A DNA stretch of 64,000 nucleotides from Oceanospirillum beijerinckii DSM 7166 (lineage in GTDB: Bacteria; Pseudomonadota; Gammaproteobacteria; Pseudomonadales; Halomonadaceae): NCBI RefSeq assembly GCF_000422425.1, contig NZ_KE383828.1:62001-126000 (forward strand), given 5' to 3'. The position numbers and the translations under genes are program-made. Of the stretch, positions 25,188 through 34,903 are shown piece by piece (positions within the stretch are counted from its first letter, which is position 1; each line of letters starts with the position of its first letter). Below the pieces are notes generated by a model. The model was given only the letters and a program-made list of their open reading frames with translations, was not told the origin of the DNA and ran no database searches.

Positions 25188-27674
25188 ATGACACGTTATC
25201 TATCCATTAAAAGCAAGATTCACCTACTAACTATGCTGTTAATTATTTTTACAGCAATTGGTACTTTTGCTATCCAGACCTATCAAATGTGGCAGGATAT
25301 GGAAGAACGTCAGTTTACGCAATTGCAATCCATGACAGAGTTACTGGATCAGCAGTTATCAGGCTATCAAAGTTTGATTATACCAGAGCAGTTAGCATCA
25401 TACGAAGAGCAACAGGGTCACCTTAATCAGCAGTTACAGCCTATTATTGAGCAACTACTTCAGGCGTTTCCTGGCTATGGTGCAGGTTTTTACAGCAAGG
25501 GCCTACAGAGTATTGTTGCATTCGGGCCTAACTTCGATCGTCTTGGATTGAAAGATATCCGAGAATCTTCCAAGGCACGTATTGTTTATGACACACTGCG
25601 CCCTTATCGCTTTACTTCTTTTTCCCAAACCCGTCAGGCGAGAGTATTAGCTATTATTCATCCGATTATTCGTGATGGGCATGCTATTGGTCACATCTGG
25701 GCTAATGTAGCAGCACAGGATTTTCAACAGATGTTCTGGCAGGTCATGCTCAAGCAGCTGCCAGTTTTCTCTCTGATTATCCTGGTCGGACTGTTGGGCA
25801 CCCACCTGGTGGTTGGCCGCTTTCAGGAGAGCTTAAGTGTTTTCCTGCATCGGGTTAAGGGCCGTGATTTGGATACCAGAGGTGCGCAGCAGTTTACGGG
25901 AGAATTACAGGAAATTTACACCGAGGTGTCCAGGGCATATCAACATATTTCAGACAGTGAAAAACGTTTTAAGGATGTTATTGCTGCGTTTGATGAGATT
26001 GTGTGGGAAACCGACGCTCAGGGGTGTTACACCTATATTTCCCGGGATGATCAACAGTTATACCGGCATGCCTTAAGAAATGAAGCGCTCTCCTATCATC
26101 CGACGCCCAAAAACTATATTGGCCATTCCTGCTTTCAGCACGTATACACAGAAGATGCCGAACGCGTGAGATCTGCCTTTAAAGATGCCATCAACGAAAG
26201 GCGTCCTTTCTATGATATTGAGTTCCGTTGCTCAACGGGTAAAGGTGAGATTCGATGGTACAAAAGTAGTGCCGTCCCGATCAAAAATACCCATGGACAA
26301 GTACTGGGCATGCGCGGCGCGACACGTGATATTACTCATAGCAAGCAACAGGAAGAGCAGATTCGCCATTTGGCCTACCACGACCCGCTGACAGATTTAC
26401 CCAATCGTTTAGATTTTGTGCAGACGTTGGCCAGCTTGATCAGTCGCAGGCAAAACCTGGCCGTGCTATTTATTGACGTTGATCGCTTTAAAACCATTAA
26501 CGACTCTTTGGGACACCCCTTTGGCGATGAGGTTCTCCGAGTGGTTGGTCGAAGACTGCAAAACCTATTACCCACAGGTGCTCTTTTAAGCCGTTTCGGC
26601 GGGGATGAGTTTCTACTTGTTGTCCCCGACTGTTTAAAAAAACAAGCAGAACTACTGGCAGAAAGCCTGATCAATGACTTTCATTACCGACCTATGGCCG
26701 TGAAGGATCGCAATGTTAATCTCACGGTCAGTATAGGTATCTCTCTCTATCCTCAACACGGCACCAGCTCCGAAGAGCTAGTAAAGAATGCTGATGTAGC
26801 CCTGTATCAGGCAAAACAGTCAGGACGTGATGGTTATCAATGCTGCCAAGCAGAGATGACACAGAGAGCCAACGAAAAGCTGGAACTGGAGCAAGAGCTG
26901 CGCAGTGCGTTAAAACATAACCAGTTCTTCCTGGTTTACCAGCCGCAGGTTAATCCTGAAACAGGTGCTGTCTATGGTGTAGAGGCCCTAATCCGCTGGC
27001 AACACCCGGTAAAAGGCGTTATCTCCCCTTTCCACTTCATTCCTATTGCAGAGGAAAGTCAGCTCATAGTCTCCATTGGACAATGGGTGTTACAACAAGC
27101 CTGTTTACAGGCAAAAGCCTGGCTGGATGCCGGGCACCCGGTCAAGATGGCTGTCAATGTTTCCAGCATCCAGTTCAATCAGGATAATTTTATCGAGCAG
27201 GTTAAACACACTCTGGAACAAACAGAGCTACCTGCAAAGTGGTTGGAACTGGAAATTACCGAAAGCGTGGCGGTAAAACATTTGGATTGGGTAAGAAAAC
27301 GCCTGTTATCCCTAAAAGCTTTGGGAGTTAACCTGGCTCTGGATGATTTTGGTACCGGCTTCTCCTCTCTCAGTTACCTGAAGCAGTTTCCAATCGATAA
27401 ACTTAAAATCGATCGCACTTTTATTATGGACATCTGTCATGACAGTGATGAAACGGTGATGACAGAAGCGATCATTCAGATGGCCCACGGTTTAGGTATG
27501 CGTGTTGTTGCGGAAGGGGTTGAAGAGAGTATTCAGCTTGATTTTTTATTAGCCAGACACTGTGAGTTAATTCAGGGTTACCTTTATAGTCCTCCCGTAG
27601 CCCCCGACCAGTGTTTAGCATTAATACAAAGTGGCTTTAGCTTAGATTCCACAAAAGCAGAGCACGTAATTTAA
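25188..27674 (+). CDS. Membrane-bound PAS-GGDEF-EAL cyclic-di-GMP protein
   Basis: 828 residues: a first membrane helix (about 12-30), a periplasmic sensory loop to about 185, a second helix (about 190-208, LPVFSLIILVGLLGTHLVVG), a PAS domain (about 260-385), GGDEF (about 395-550) and EAL (about 570-815). The cyclase motif is intact as FGGDEF near residue 470 and the phosphodiesterase motif is EALIRW near 598, with DDFGTGFSSL and the KIDRTFI catalytic Lys/Asp region. Both activities are possible; which dominates cannot be told. It makes or degrades c-di-GMP at the inner membrane in response to a periplasmic signal. It is a single gene on the plus strand. Confidence 0.93.
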   Translation: MTRYLSIKSKIHLLTMLLIIFTAIGTFAIQTYQMWQDMEERQFTQLQSMTELLDQQLSGYQSLIIPEQLASYEEQQGHLNQQLQPIIEQLLQAFPGYGAGFYSKGLQSIVAFGPNFDRLGLKDIRESSKARIVYDTLRPYRFTSFSQTRQARVLAIIHPIIRDGHAIGHIWANVAAQDFQQMFWQVMLKQLPVFSLIILVGLLGTHLVVGRFQESLSVFLHRVKGRDLDTRGAQQFTGELQEIYTEVSRAYQHISDSEKRFKDVIAAFDEIVWETDAQGCYTYISRDDQQLYRHALRNEALSYHPTPKNYIGHSCFQHVYTEDAERVRSAFKDAINERRPFYDIEFRCSTGKGEIRWYKSSAVPIKNTHGQVLGMRGATRDITHSKQQEEQIRHLAYHDPLTDLPNRLDFVQTLASLISRRQNLAVLFIDVDRFKTINDSLGHPFGDEVLRVVGRRLQNLLPTGALLSRFGGDEFLLVVPDCLKKQAELLAESLINDFHYRPMAVKDRNVNLTVSIGISLYPQHGTSSEELVKNADVALYQAKQSGRDGYQCCQAEMTQRANEKLELEQELRSALKHNQFFLVYQPQVNPETGAVYGVEALIRWQHPVKGVISPFHFIPIAEESQLIVSIGQWVLQQACLQAKAWLDAGHPVKMAVNVSSIQFNQDNFIEQVKHTLEQTELPAKWLELEITESVAVKHLDWVRKRLLSLKALGVNLALDDFGTGFSSLSYLKQFPIDKLKIDRTFIMDICHDSDETVMTEAIIQMAHGLGMRVVAEGVEESIQLDFLLARHCELIQGYLYSPPVAPDQCLALIQSGFSLDSTKAEHVI

Positions 27675-27740
27675 CGTTACCAGTAGAAGCCCCACTTAGC
27701 CGATGCATCCAACACGTTAGGACACCGGCATAAATATTTC

Positions 27741-27772
27741 TGTGCTTTCTGGCCTGCGGCCCGGAGAGCACA
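27741..27772. repeat. Strong GC-rich hairpin between GGDEF-EAL and M50 genes
   Basis: TGTGCT (27741-27746) pairs with AGCACA (27767-27772), continuing through G-T and Watson-Crick pairs to an inner GGCC-TGC-GGCC. It is followed by AT-rich sequence rather than a T-run. It may terminate or stabilise the GGDEF-EAL message. Confidence 0.45.
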
Positions 27773-27822
27773 AGGATATAAATGTCAGAATTTTTTGGTT
27801 AGTGCCTATATAAATGGACTCA

Positions 27823-27850
27823 AAACAAGCAGTCAAATGACCGCCTGTTT
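27823..27850 (-). terminator. Rho-independent terminator of the M50 protease gene
   Basis: On the minus strand AAACAGGCGGTCA pairs with TGACTGCTTGTTT (two G-T pairs) around a 2-base loop, with the T-run following. It lies 33 bases past the M50 stop codon. Confidence 0.7.
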
Positions 27851-27883
27851 CGTCATAACGCATTTATCAGCTAACAAGCAGAA

Positions 27884-28978
27884 TCAACTATTCAGAATCT
27901 TTAGCGGCAGGCCTAGAATGGAGTCTCCTGTTCCCGCCAGATAGATAATAATGCCGACCAGACCTGAAACAGTCGCCAGATACCAGATAACCGATACAAT
28001 CTGGCCATAGCGATCCAGTGGTAACAGGTGGCTTTGATGCCTATGCTTCCATTCAAAAAAGATTTCAACACTGCCAATCAGCAGTAAGAAACCTAACAAT
28101 GCTAAGCCAAGGCTATAACTGATTAAGACACCCAGTCCTGCCCCGAGTGCACATAACACTAATCCAACCACACTATTCATGGAAAAGCTGACGCTTTTTA
28201 AGATGTGACCACCATCCAAGGGCAAAATTGGTAGCAAGTTAAATAAATTCAACAGACTGTTAAATGCAGCTATACCGGCGAAAAAGATCTCTCCTGTGAT
28301 CCAGTAAGCCAATAAGGCTAACACAGACATTCCCAGGCCAAAAAACGGCCCCATCATAGAGATTACGACATCCTGCCAGCGGGTATTAATCTTGCCATCA
28401 CTTAACGCAAGTCCTCCCATAAATGGAATCAGATAGATCCCTTTTGTTGGCATGCCAAAGTACTTCATTGCCCGAACATGGCCATATTCATGTACAACCA
28501 AACAGGCGATCAGACTGAGAGCAAACGGCAGTGAAAATAACCAGGAATAGGCTGCAAGGCTGGCGCCTGCCAGTACTACCTTGATCACCTTGGCACTCTT
28601 GAACAGCTTAAACCCCAGAGAAAGCATACCGATCATACTGGTATCCCTTTTCACCTTTGGCTTTACCGTCGGAGTTTGACGCTCAATATCCTGTACACCA
28701 CGCTGGCCTTCTGTAACCAAGCCATCGTTGACCGTTAACTGGTAATTAAAGTCAAAGGGTTGCCAGTTTAAGTTAAAGCGCAGGCTGCAACTGATCTTCT
28801 GCTCGTTATCACCCTGTCTTTGCAGCAGCTCGAAATTCAGTTCAAAATCACCGTCAGCGTTACCATCCGCATTTTTTCCAGCGACAGGTTTATTATCCCA
28901 ATATAAAACCTGCCAGCCTGCCATTGAGGCCTCTAAACGTAAAGGGCGCCCCAAAAACTCAGTATTTAATAGTTCCAC
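27884..28978 (-). CDS. Site-2-type intramembrane metalloprotease (M50 family)
   Basis: 364 residues: about 150 soluble N-terminal residues (strand-rich and unassigned), then six or so membrane helices. The zinc-protease motif is HEYGH in CLVVHEYGHVRAMKYFG, and the second ligand motif is LPLDGGHIL (N/LPxDGG). Members cut within or near the membrane. A gene with the same orientation, the hybrid kinase, lies 107 bases upstream, so the protease could be co-transcribed with the H-NOX system, although its target is unknown. A hairpin (GCCGAA 29020-29025 with TTCGGC 29036-29041) lies in that gap. Confidence 0.85.
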   Translation of the reverse strand: MELLNTEFLGRPLRLEASMAGWQVLYWDNKPVAGKNADGNADGDFELNFELLQRQGDNEQKISCSLRFNLNWQPFDFNYQLTVNDGLVTEGQRGVQDIERQTPTVKPKVKRDTSMIGMLSLGFKLFKSAKVIKVVLAGASLAAYSWLFSLPFALSLIACLVVHEYGHVRAMKYFGMPTKGIYLIPFMGGLALSDGKINTRWQDVVISMMGPFFGLGMSVLALLAYWITGEIFFAGIAAFNSLLNLFNLLPILPLDGGHILKSVSFSMNSVVGLVLCALGAGLGVLISYSLGLALLGFLLLIGSVEIFFEWKHRHQSHLLPLDRYGQIVSVIWYLATVSGLVGIIIYLAGTGDSILGLPLKILNS

Positions 28979-29085
28979 ATTAAAACCGTTATCTATTAAG
29001 GAATTGCGTCCGCTATTATGCCGAAAAATGCTTCGTTCGGCAGGTTTAATCTGCCGTTACCAGATCACTTAAGCTAATGACCCGG

Positions 29086-31155
29086 TTACGCAATATCCAG
29101 TTGTTGGTGCAAAGCTTGCAGTAACGACAGTGCCTGATCAAACTCGAACTGATTCACCTCGTTGGCAATATCTTCGATAGTTTCCTGCCAGGATGAACCA
29201 CTGCTGGACTTTTGTAATTGCCCCATTAACTCAAGGCAATCAGTATCACCAGACTCAAGCATTTCAATCAGGTGAGGGATTTTATCTTCAAGCAAACGGC
29301 CAAGATCATTATCAGCAGAAGGATCAATTTCAGGTTGCTCTTGACTCTCCTGCCACAGCTCAACCTGTTCAAATACCGTAATAAACTGCTTCCAGGCTAA
29401 TACTAACTGCTGCAAACAGGTACCAACATTTGAAAAGTGTTCTAAAGATACTTTTTCTATCTCTTCGGCAACTGTTGCCAACCCCTTTGCGCCAATGGAG
29501 GCTGCTGCGCCTTTAAAGCCATGTGCGACTGCTTTTATCTCAACAGGATCTTGAGCTTGCATCAGCTGATTAAAGCGCTGATCGATACTGCGATACTCAG
29601 TGGCAAACATCTCCAATAATATTAAATAGAGGCTTTCATCTCCTCGAATTCTTTCCAGTGCTTGCGGCACATCCAGCACTCTAGTATCAATATTGAGTTG
29701 TAACAGACCCGAACTTTCCACTTGTGCAAACTCTTCCGTAGTTGTGGTTGATTGTTGAGGTTGATCCGGTAACCATTTTCTTAGCATATTAAAAAGATTT
29801 TCCGGCTCTAAGGGTTTACTCAGGTAATCGTTCATACCCGCTTCCAGGCTTTTTTCCCGATCACCAGAAATAGCATTTGCAGTCAGCGCGATAATAGGTA
29901 GTTGTTTAAACCGGTCTTGTTTCCTAAGTTCCTGTGCAGCCGTATAGCCATCCATAACGGGCATTTGAACATCCATCAACACCAGATCAATCTGCTCACT
30001 TTTCTGCTCAAGTAACTCCAGGGCCTGGATACCATTTTCTGCACAGATGACCTCAAAGCCATACTTTTTAAGCAGAGCCACACTGACCTGAGTATTTATT
30101 GCATTGTCTTCAACTAACAAAATAGTGTTATCACTGCAGAGAGGTTCTTCAGCCCCATCTGAGCGGTCATAAGAAAACTCTCTGGCGCTCTGAGTCCCGG
30201 AGATAACTGAACCTGCACTGACATCCTGACCATGCAACACACCTACGGTATCCGAGGCAATTTCAAAAGGCATATCAACCGTGAAAACACTACCTTTACC
30301 TTGTTCACTGGATACCTGGATATCACCATTCATCAAAGCACACAACTGCTTACAGATCGCCAGCCCCAGTCCGGTGCCTCCATAATGACGGGTTGTACTG
30401 TCATCTGCCTGAGTAAAGGCATCAAATAACTTTTCTTGCTGAGCTTCACTGATACCAATACCACTATCAGTAACACTAAAGCGTAAGATGAGGGTTTGTT
30501 CGCTTTGCTGTAACGGTTTAACACTGATATTAACCTGGCCGTCAGGGGTGAATTTGATAGCATTGCTGGCCAGGTTGGTCAGAATCTGGCTTAGGCGCAG
30601 AGGGTCACCAATCAGATGGTCAGGGATTGAGCAATCCCGGGTAATCAGAAAATCAATTCCCCGCTCTTCAGCCTTCTGCTGATTGACGGTAAAGATCTGT
30701 TCAAGAATATCATCCAAGTTGAACTCAGTGCGTTCAATAGCCATATGGCCGGATTCAATCTTAGAGAAGTCCAGAATATCGTTAATTAATGCCAGCAAGT
30801 TCCGCGCTGACAACTGGATTTTCTGCAGATAATCTCTCTGCTCATCATCCAGATGGCTATCCAATACCAGATAGGTTAAACCTATAATGGCATTCATTGG
30901 CGTACGAATTTCATGACTCATATTGGCAAGAAATGAGCTTTTATGCTGATTAGCCTGCTCTGCACTTTGCAGGGCTCGCTGTAGCTCTTCCGTACGCTCC
31001 GTAATCAGAGACTCCTGAGACTTTAGCAGGGCTTTCAGACTTTCATTGGCCATAAAAAGCTCAGACGCTTTGGCTTCCAACAGCATCTCAGCTTCTTTCC
31101 TGGCGGCTTTTTCCCTCTGTAATCTGCGCTTATAACGCTCCGCTTCATCCATCAT
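29086..31155 (-). CDS. Cytoplasmic hybrid sensor histidine kinase with REC and Hpt (H-NOX partner, HnoK-like)
   Basis: 689 residues without membrane helices. An N-terminal coiled coil (1-75) is followed by HisKA with His81 ([11 protein letters not shown]), HATPase ([27 protein letters not shown]), a receiver domain near 345-465 with the phospho-aspartate in LVLMDVQMP, and a C-terminal Hpt with His near 545 ([14 protein letters not shown]). Such a kinase can pass phosphate His-Asp-His to an external regulator. Its ATG lies inside the H-NOX gene (11-base overlap), the classic arrangement in which NO-bound H-NOX controls the kinase. No matching response-regulator gene with an output domain is seen here. 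Confidence 0.93.
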   Translation of the reverse strand: MMDEAERYKRRLQREKAARKEAEMLLEAKASELFMANESLKALLKSQESLITERTEELQRALQSAEQANQHKSSFLANMSHEIRTPMNAIIGLTYLVLDSHLDDEQRDYLQKIQLSARNLLALINDILDFSKIESGHMAIERTEFNLDDILEQIFTVNQQKAEERGIDFLITRDCSIPDHLIGDPLRLSQILTNLASNAIKFTPDGQVNISVKPLQQSEQTLILRFSVTDSGIGISEAQQEKLFDAFTQADDSTTRHYGGTGLGLAICKQLCALMNGDIQVSSEQGKGSVFTVDMPFEIASDTVGVLHGQDVSAGSVISGTQSAREFSYDRSDGAEEPLCSDNTILLVEDNAINTQVSVALLKKYGFEVICAENGIQALELLEQKSEQIDLVLMDVQMPVMDGYTAAQELRKQDRFKQLPIIALTANAISGDREKSLEAGMNDYLSKPLEPENLFNMLRKWLPDQPQQSTTTTEEFAQVESSGLLQLNIDTRVLDVPQALERIRGDESLYLILLEMFATEYRSIDQRFNQLMQAQDPVEIKAVAHGFKGAAASIGAKGLATVAEEIEKVSLEHFSNVGTCLQQLVLAWKQFITVFEQVELWQESQEQPEIDPSADNDLGRLLEDKIPHLIEMLESGDTDCLELMGQLQKSSSGSSWQETIEDIANEVNQFEFDQALSLLQALHQQLDIA

Positions 31156-31696
31156 AACTGAGCATAATCACAAAAGTGGTAGAATAGTAGTCATCAGTAT
31201 CTGACGATGAGTAACTGACTTCCACCTGTTGCTTAAAATGTTGGGCACATCCCTTGATTAACCCTAGGGCTAGCTGAGAGAAAGGCCGTTTAGAGCGATA
31301 TGTCATCTGTAATTGATCTGGAGATAAGCGTTCAGTGGAAAACTTGGGGAGTTCAGCTTGAGGATAGAGCTTTAGCACTTCCTTATGTACGACAGAATCG
31401 ATGGTTTCCAGAAAATCCAGTACATTATTCTGGTCTTCCACTAATACAGGGTACCTGGCAACTAATTTACCAAACAGGTGTTCGCCAAAAGCAGAGATCA
31501 GATCATCAATGGGGACGTTAACTGTTTTGCTTAATGTCACTACCATCTTAATCATATCGGTATGTTCATAGTAGCCGACAGAGGTATAAGCTCCTGAGGT
31601 GCTAAGATCTGGCGTATCCAACACATCATCCAACACATCGTCGGAGAAACGTTCCTCTACCATTTCAACAAATTCAGTAAAAACAATACCTAACAT
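31145..31696 (-). CDS. hnoX: H-NOX (heme nitric oxide/oxygen binding) sensor protein
   Basis: 183 residues, all one H-NOX domain. The proximal heme ligand is His104 ([12 protein letters not shown]) and the heme-propionate motif YxSxR is Tyr133-Ser135-Arg137 (YRSKR). The distal tyrosine of oxygen-binding clostridial members is not obvious, as expected for NO-selective proteobacterial proteins. ATG 31696 begins the usual [14 protein letters not shown] and is preceded by GGGGTG; the frame extends 24 codons upstream with unrelated residues. Binding of NO should inhibit or activate the overlapping hybrid kinase and so regulate motility, biofilm or c-di-GMP. Confidence 0.93.
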   Translation of the reverse strand: MLGIVFTEFVEMVEERFSDDVLDDVLDTPDLSTSGAYTSVGYYEHTDMIKMVVTLSKTVNVPIDDLISAFGEHLFGKLVARYPVLVEDQNNVLDFLETIDSVVHKEVLKLYPQAELPKFSTERLSPDQLQMTYRSKRPFSQLALGLIKGCAQHFKQQVEVSYSSSDTDDYYSTTFVIMLSYDG

Positions 31697-31972
31697 ATTC
31701 ACCCCACCCTGGATAAAAGTTCGCTCTAAGCGCTCAATGCCATGGTAGTCATGACAATTTAACTTCACTCTGATTAAGCTTCTTCAATATAGCCAAATAT
31801 TTTTTGACCTTGATCAATAAAAGCATCACTATTAGTAAGCGTAGGTAACAATGAGTAAAGACACCAAGCTCAGTATCTATTCTAATACGTACGTAAGGCA
31901 ATAAAATATAAATAAAAAACATAATTGCGCGACTTTATTTACACATAACCTACTTTAGGGTCAGAGGATATC

Positions 31973-33058
31973 ATGCTATTCAACGGTAAGCTCAAGCAAG
32001 AAAACGACCGGCTGAAAGAAGAGCTGGCGCAACTCAGAAAACAGCATCAGGATGAGATCAATCAGCTTCAGGAGCTTATTGCCGAAAAGGAAAATCATAT
32101 TCGCCATGTTCAAAAGACCTCAGAAGATTATAGCCGGGTTATGCCCTGCATTCTAAAAGGCGGTGCCATGTTGGGCACTATTCGTGAAGGTTTGGCAAGT
32201 ACCGCAGAAAATTTGGTAGAAGAGCGTAAAGAGCAGAAAAAGCTTGACGGCATCTTTGAACAAACCCGTCAGGCATTAGGCAGACTGCAAACCCGAGCAA
32301 ATCACATCAATGATCACGCTGGTAAAAGCATGTCCGCCGTGTCAGTACTGGATGAAACAGCAACTTCTATCAGCAAGCTGGTTTCATCCATTCAGGAAAT
32401 ATCGGATCAGACGAACCTTTTGGCGCTTAACGCTGCCATTGAGGCTGCGCGAGCCGGTGAAGCCGGACGCGGTTTTGCCGTAGTGGCTGATGAGGTACGT
32501 CAGCTGGCCGCAAAAGCCCACGAAGCAAGCAGCGGCATTGAAAAGCTTGTGATGCAGGTTATCACTCAAACTAATGGTATTAAAACCATGGTTGATGAAA
32601 ACCAACAAAGTGCTGCGGAGGTATCGGCCTCCTCTGCTCAGATTGATCATGTTGTTGAAGAGGTGCTGGATCGCTCTCAACATATGCAGGCTGTTATTAG
32701 CAATGCGACCACCGCAGCATTCCTGAATACCGTTAAGCTGGATCATGCTGTATGGAAAAACCAGGTGTATAGCCATGTCGATCGACAGGCATTTGACGAA
32801 GTGGTTAATGCACACACAGAATGTCGCTTGGGTAAATGGTACTTTGAGGGATATGGCGCAAAACATTACAGTCATTTACCCAGTTTCCGTAATCTGGACG
32901 AGCCTCATAAGATGGTACATCAGTCGGGTCGTGATGCACTTAAAGCGGGTTTGGCGGGCAACACAAAAGAGATGTTGCGTCATCTGCAAATTATGGAAGA
33001 TGCCAGCCTTAAAGTGGTGAACTGTATTGATCAACTGCTAGCCGATACGTCCAAGTAG
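31973..33058 (+). CDS. Soluble methyl-accepting chemotaxis protein with C-terminal zinc-binding CZB domain
   Basis: 361 residues, no membrane segment. An N-terminal coiled coil ([18 protein letters not shown]) leads to the MCP signalling hairpin ([36 protein letters not shown]) and a C-terminal CZB domain with the conserved His (HAVWK), Cys and Trp ([11 protein letters not shown]), His (YSHLPSF) and His (PHKMVH). CZB domains bind zinc and can sense zinc or oxidants such as hypochlorite through the cysteine, as in TlpD-like receptors. It is a cytoplasmic receptor with AGAGGAT ribosome site, divergent from the H-NOX gene. Confidence 0.9.
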   Translation: MLFNGKLKQENDRLKEELAQLRKQHQDEINQLQELIAEKENHIRHVQKTSEDYSRVMPCILKGGAMLGTIREGLASTAENLVEERKEQKKLDGIFEQTRQALGRLQTRANHINDHAGKSMSAVSVLDETATSISKLVSSIQEISDQTNLLALNAAIEAARAGEAGRGFAVVADEVRQLAAKAHEASSGIEKLVMQVITQTNGIKTMVDENQQSAAEVSASSAQIDHVVEEVLDRSQHMQAVISNATTAAFLNTVKLDHAVWKNQVYSHVDRQAFDEVVNAHTECRLGKWYFEGYGAKHYSHLPSFRNLDEPHKMVHQSGRDALKAGLAGNTKEMLRHLQIMEDASLKVVNCIDQLLADTSK

Positions 33059-33084
33059 TTTTTCACTTTTAGGATAGAACAGCC

Positions 33085-33110
33085 ATTCTGGTGTCAACAG
33101 ACGCCAGAAT
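33085..33110 (+). terminator. Hairpin downstream of the CZB receptor gene
   Basis: ATTCTGGTGT (33085-33094) pairs with ACGCCAGAAT (33101-33110) around a 6-base loop, with one G-T pair. AT-rich sequence follows. It is a probable transcript end, not a perfect terminator. The rest of the 270-base gap before the next gene shows no ORF. Confidence 0.45.
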
Positions 33111-33328
33111 AAATATTCACCTTATTGACTCCTCTTACCTCATTGATTTTACTGACTTCTAACTGCATATCCCTTGCTTTTGTCTTGTTTGTCTACTGTC
33201 ATTTAGCTTATCAGTACTGTCCCCCGCTAGCTTTGCGGATCCGGGGTTAAACGAGTATTATCGTCTTGTTTACATTAAAGTAACTGCTCCAATGGGCAAT
33301 ACTCACAGTCACTATTAGAACGATCCCC

Positions 33329-33814
33329 ATGACAGAAACACTTAATTTTGATAATAGCGCGGATAAAACCAGCCAATATCAGCAACTGCTTCCACAGCTT
33401 GAAGCTCTGATTTCAGGTGAAGACGATTTGATCGCTAATCTGGCCAATATCGCAGCAGCCCTTAAGCAGAGTATGAATTTTTTCTGGGTTGGTTTTTATC
33501 TGGTGAAATCAGAAGATATGCTGGTACTGGGTCCTTTCCAAGGCCCGATCGCATGCACACGAATTCCCAAAGGGCGTGGCGTCTGCGGAGCTGCTTTTGA
33601 ACAGGGTCAAACAATACTTGTACCCGATGTGGATGCTTTTCCGGGTCATATCGCTTGCAGTAGTGATTCAAAATCTGAAATTGTGCTACCTGCATTCAAA
33701 GATGGAAAGGTCGCCCTCGTGTTGGATGTCGATAGTGACCAGCTGAATGATTTTGACAATACCGATCAACACTATTTGGAACAGCTTATGGAGATTATCT
33801 CCCGTAAGCTGTAG
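33329..33814 (+). CDS. msrC: Free methionine-(R)-sulfoxide reductase (fRMsr, GAF domain)
   Basis: A 161-residue single GAF domain that reduces free methionine-R-sulfoxide using thioredoxin. The three functional cysteines are Cys76 (IACTRIP), Cys86 (GVCGAAF) and Cys110 (HIACSSDS), spaced as in the E. coli enzyme; the substrate-binding residues in SKSEIVLP are also present. It protects against oxidative damage in the cytoplasm. It is a single gene. Confidence 0.93.
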   Translation: MTETLNFDNSADKTSQYQQLLPQLEALISGEDDLIANLANIAAALKQSMNFFWVGFYLVKSEDMLVLGPFQGPIACTRIPKGRGVCGAAFEQGQTILVPDVDAFPGHIACSSDSKSEIVLPAFKDGKVALVLDVDSDQLNDFDNTDQHYLEQLMEIISRKL

Positions 33815-33832
33815 ATTTGTCTTTTCTTTAGC

Positions 33833-33865
33833 CAGGAAGAATCGTGTATCAGGGTATTCTTCCTG
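33833..33865. terminator. Hairpin between fRMsr and the secreted HEXXH gene
   Basis: CAGGAAGAAT (33833-33842) pairs perfectly with ATTCTTCCTG (33856-33865) around a 13-base loop. It lies between convergent genes. No long T-run follows. Confidence 0.5.
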
Positions 33866-33974
33866 ACTTGCCATCCGGACTATTCATACTTGCCAACGCC
33901 TTTTCCTTCAATTTACCCGAACAGCTAATCGAGACTGTTCACTCTATCGGTATCTGCTACTTTCTGGTGCAATA

Positions 33975-34661
33975 TTAGCTATGCCAATTGGTACAACGGG
34001 CTTGCTCTGATCGGTAGTTATCAGGCGTATCTATCTCACCATGACGACGACGGCGCTCACTTACCATAGGTTTATGTAATTGGGCCATCTTTTGACCGAG
34101 AAGCTGTTTTAGCCGTTTATTGGTCTCTTTCGGTGAGCGTGTATACAAGGGCCCAATACTATTGGCATACTGCTTAAGTTGTTGAAGAATTCTTGGCGCA
34201 TGGTAATCCATAGCGTCGTGATTAATTCGAACATGCAGGTTTTCATGGCGCAGAATGGAGTCATACTCGCAAGTCCCTCTCAGGTATTTGCGGTTCACAT
34301 AGACTTTCATCTCTTTGTATCCAAGACCCAGTTGAATTTTATCCAGCATCACGCAATAGCCGCCATTCCCCAGGTCGATAGCCCGGACCGAGAGACGCAG
34401 GCTGTATTCTTCCTTCGTCTTGGTTAAGCCCGCTTGCTCCCAATTAGCTCCCGGTAAAGGCTTGCGGTTCTGAGTTAAGCTTCTGATCTGATTGGCACTT
34501 AATCTATGGTTGTAGCTGACAGGCGCTGAGTGCATTTTCAGCTCAACATCAACCTGTGCGCCAGACTCAGGGCATTGGCGTTGTTGTGCCCACGTCAGAC
34601 TACTCATCAGGGATAAACCGAGGGTAACAACGAAACAGCTAAGGGACTTGGAATTAAGCAA
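33975..34661 (-). CDS. Secreted protein with HEXXH zinc-metalloprotease-like motif
   Basis: 228 residues. The N-terminus ([24 protein letters not shown]) is a signal peptide ending near WAQ. The mature part has [19 protein letters not shown], then the single catalytic-type motif [17 protein letters not shown] (HENLH, a HExxH zinc motif) and a basic C-terminus rich in Lys/Arg. It resembles DUF922-type putative Zn proteases. TTG 34661 is preferred because AGAGG is just upstream and the signal peptide would begin there; ATG 34715 is the alternative. Bases 34662-34903 include a short repeat (AGTGC four times at 34761-34780). Confidence 0.6.
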
Positions 34662-34760
34662 ATCAACCTCTTTTAAGTGGGTCAAACGGATAACGTTATG
34701 GCAGTACTGGGCCATATTCTCATGTCTATCTGGTCAATCTTTTATCTCCAACCCAGATTT

Positions 34761-34780
34761 AGTGCAGTGCAGTGCAGTGC
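34761..34780. repeat. Short tandem repeat (AGTGC)x4
   Basis: Four exact copies of AGTGC lie in the divergent promoter region between the HEXXH gene and the EamA gene. Such a repeat can slip during replication and alter promoter spacing. Confidence 0.6.
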
Positions 34781-34903
34781 ATTGAAAAGACTTACGGCTG
34801 AACAAAGCTTGCTCTGAAACCTTCTATGCTTCTGGCCCGGAGGGGTATACTGACAACCCTGCATTCCGGGGTTAAACATCTTACAATGAAACAGGAGAGC
34901 TCT

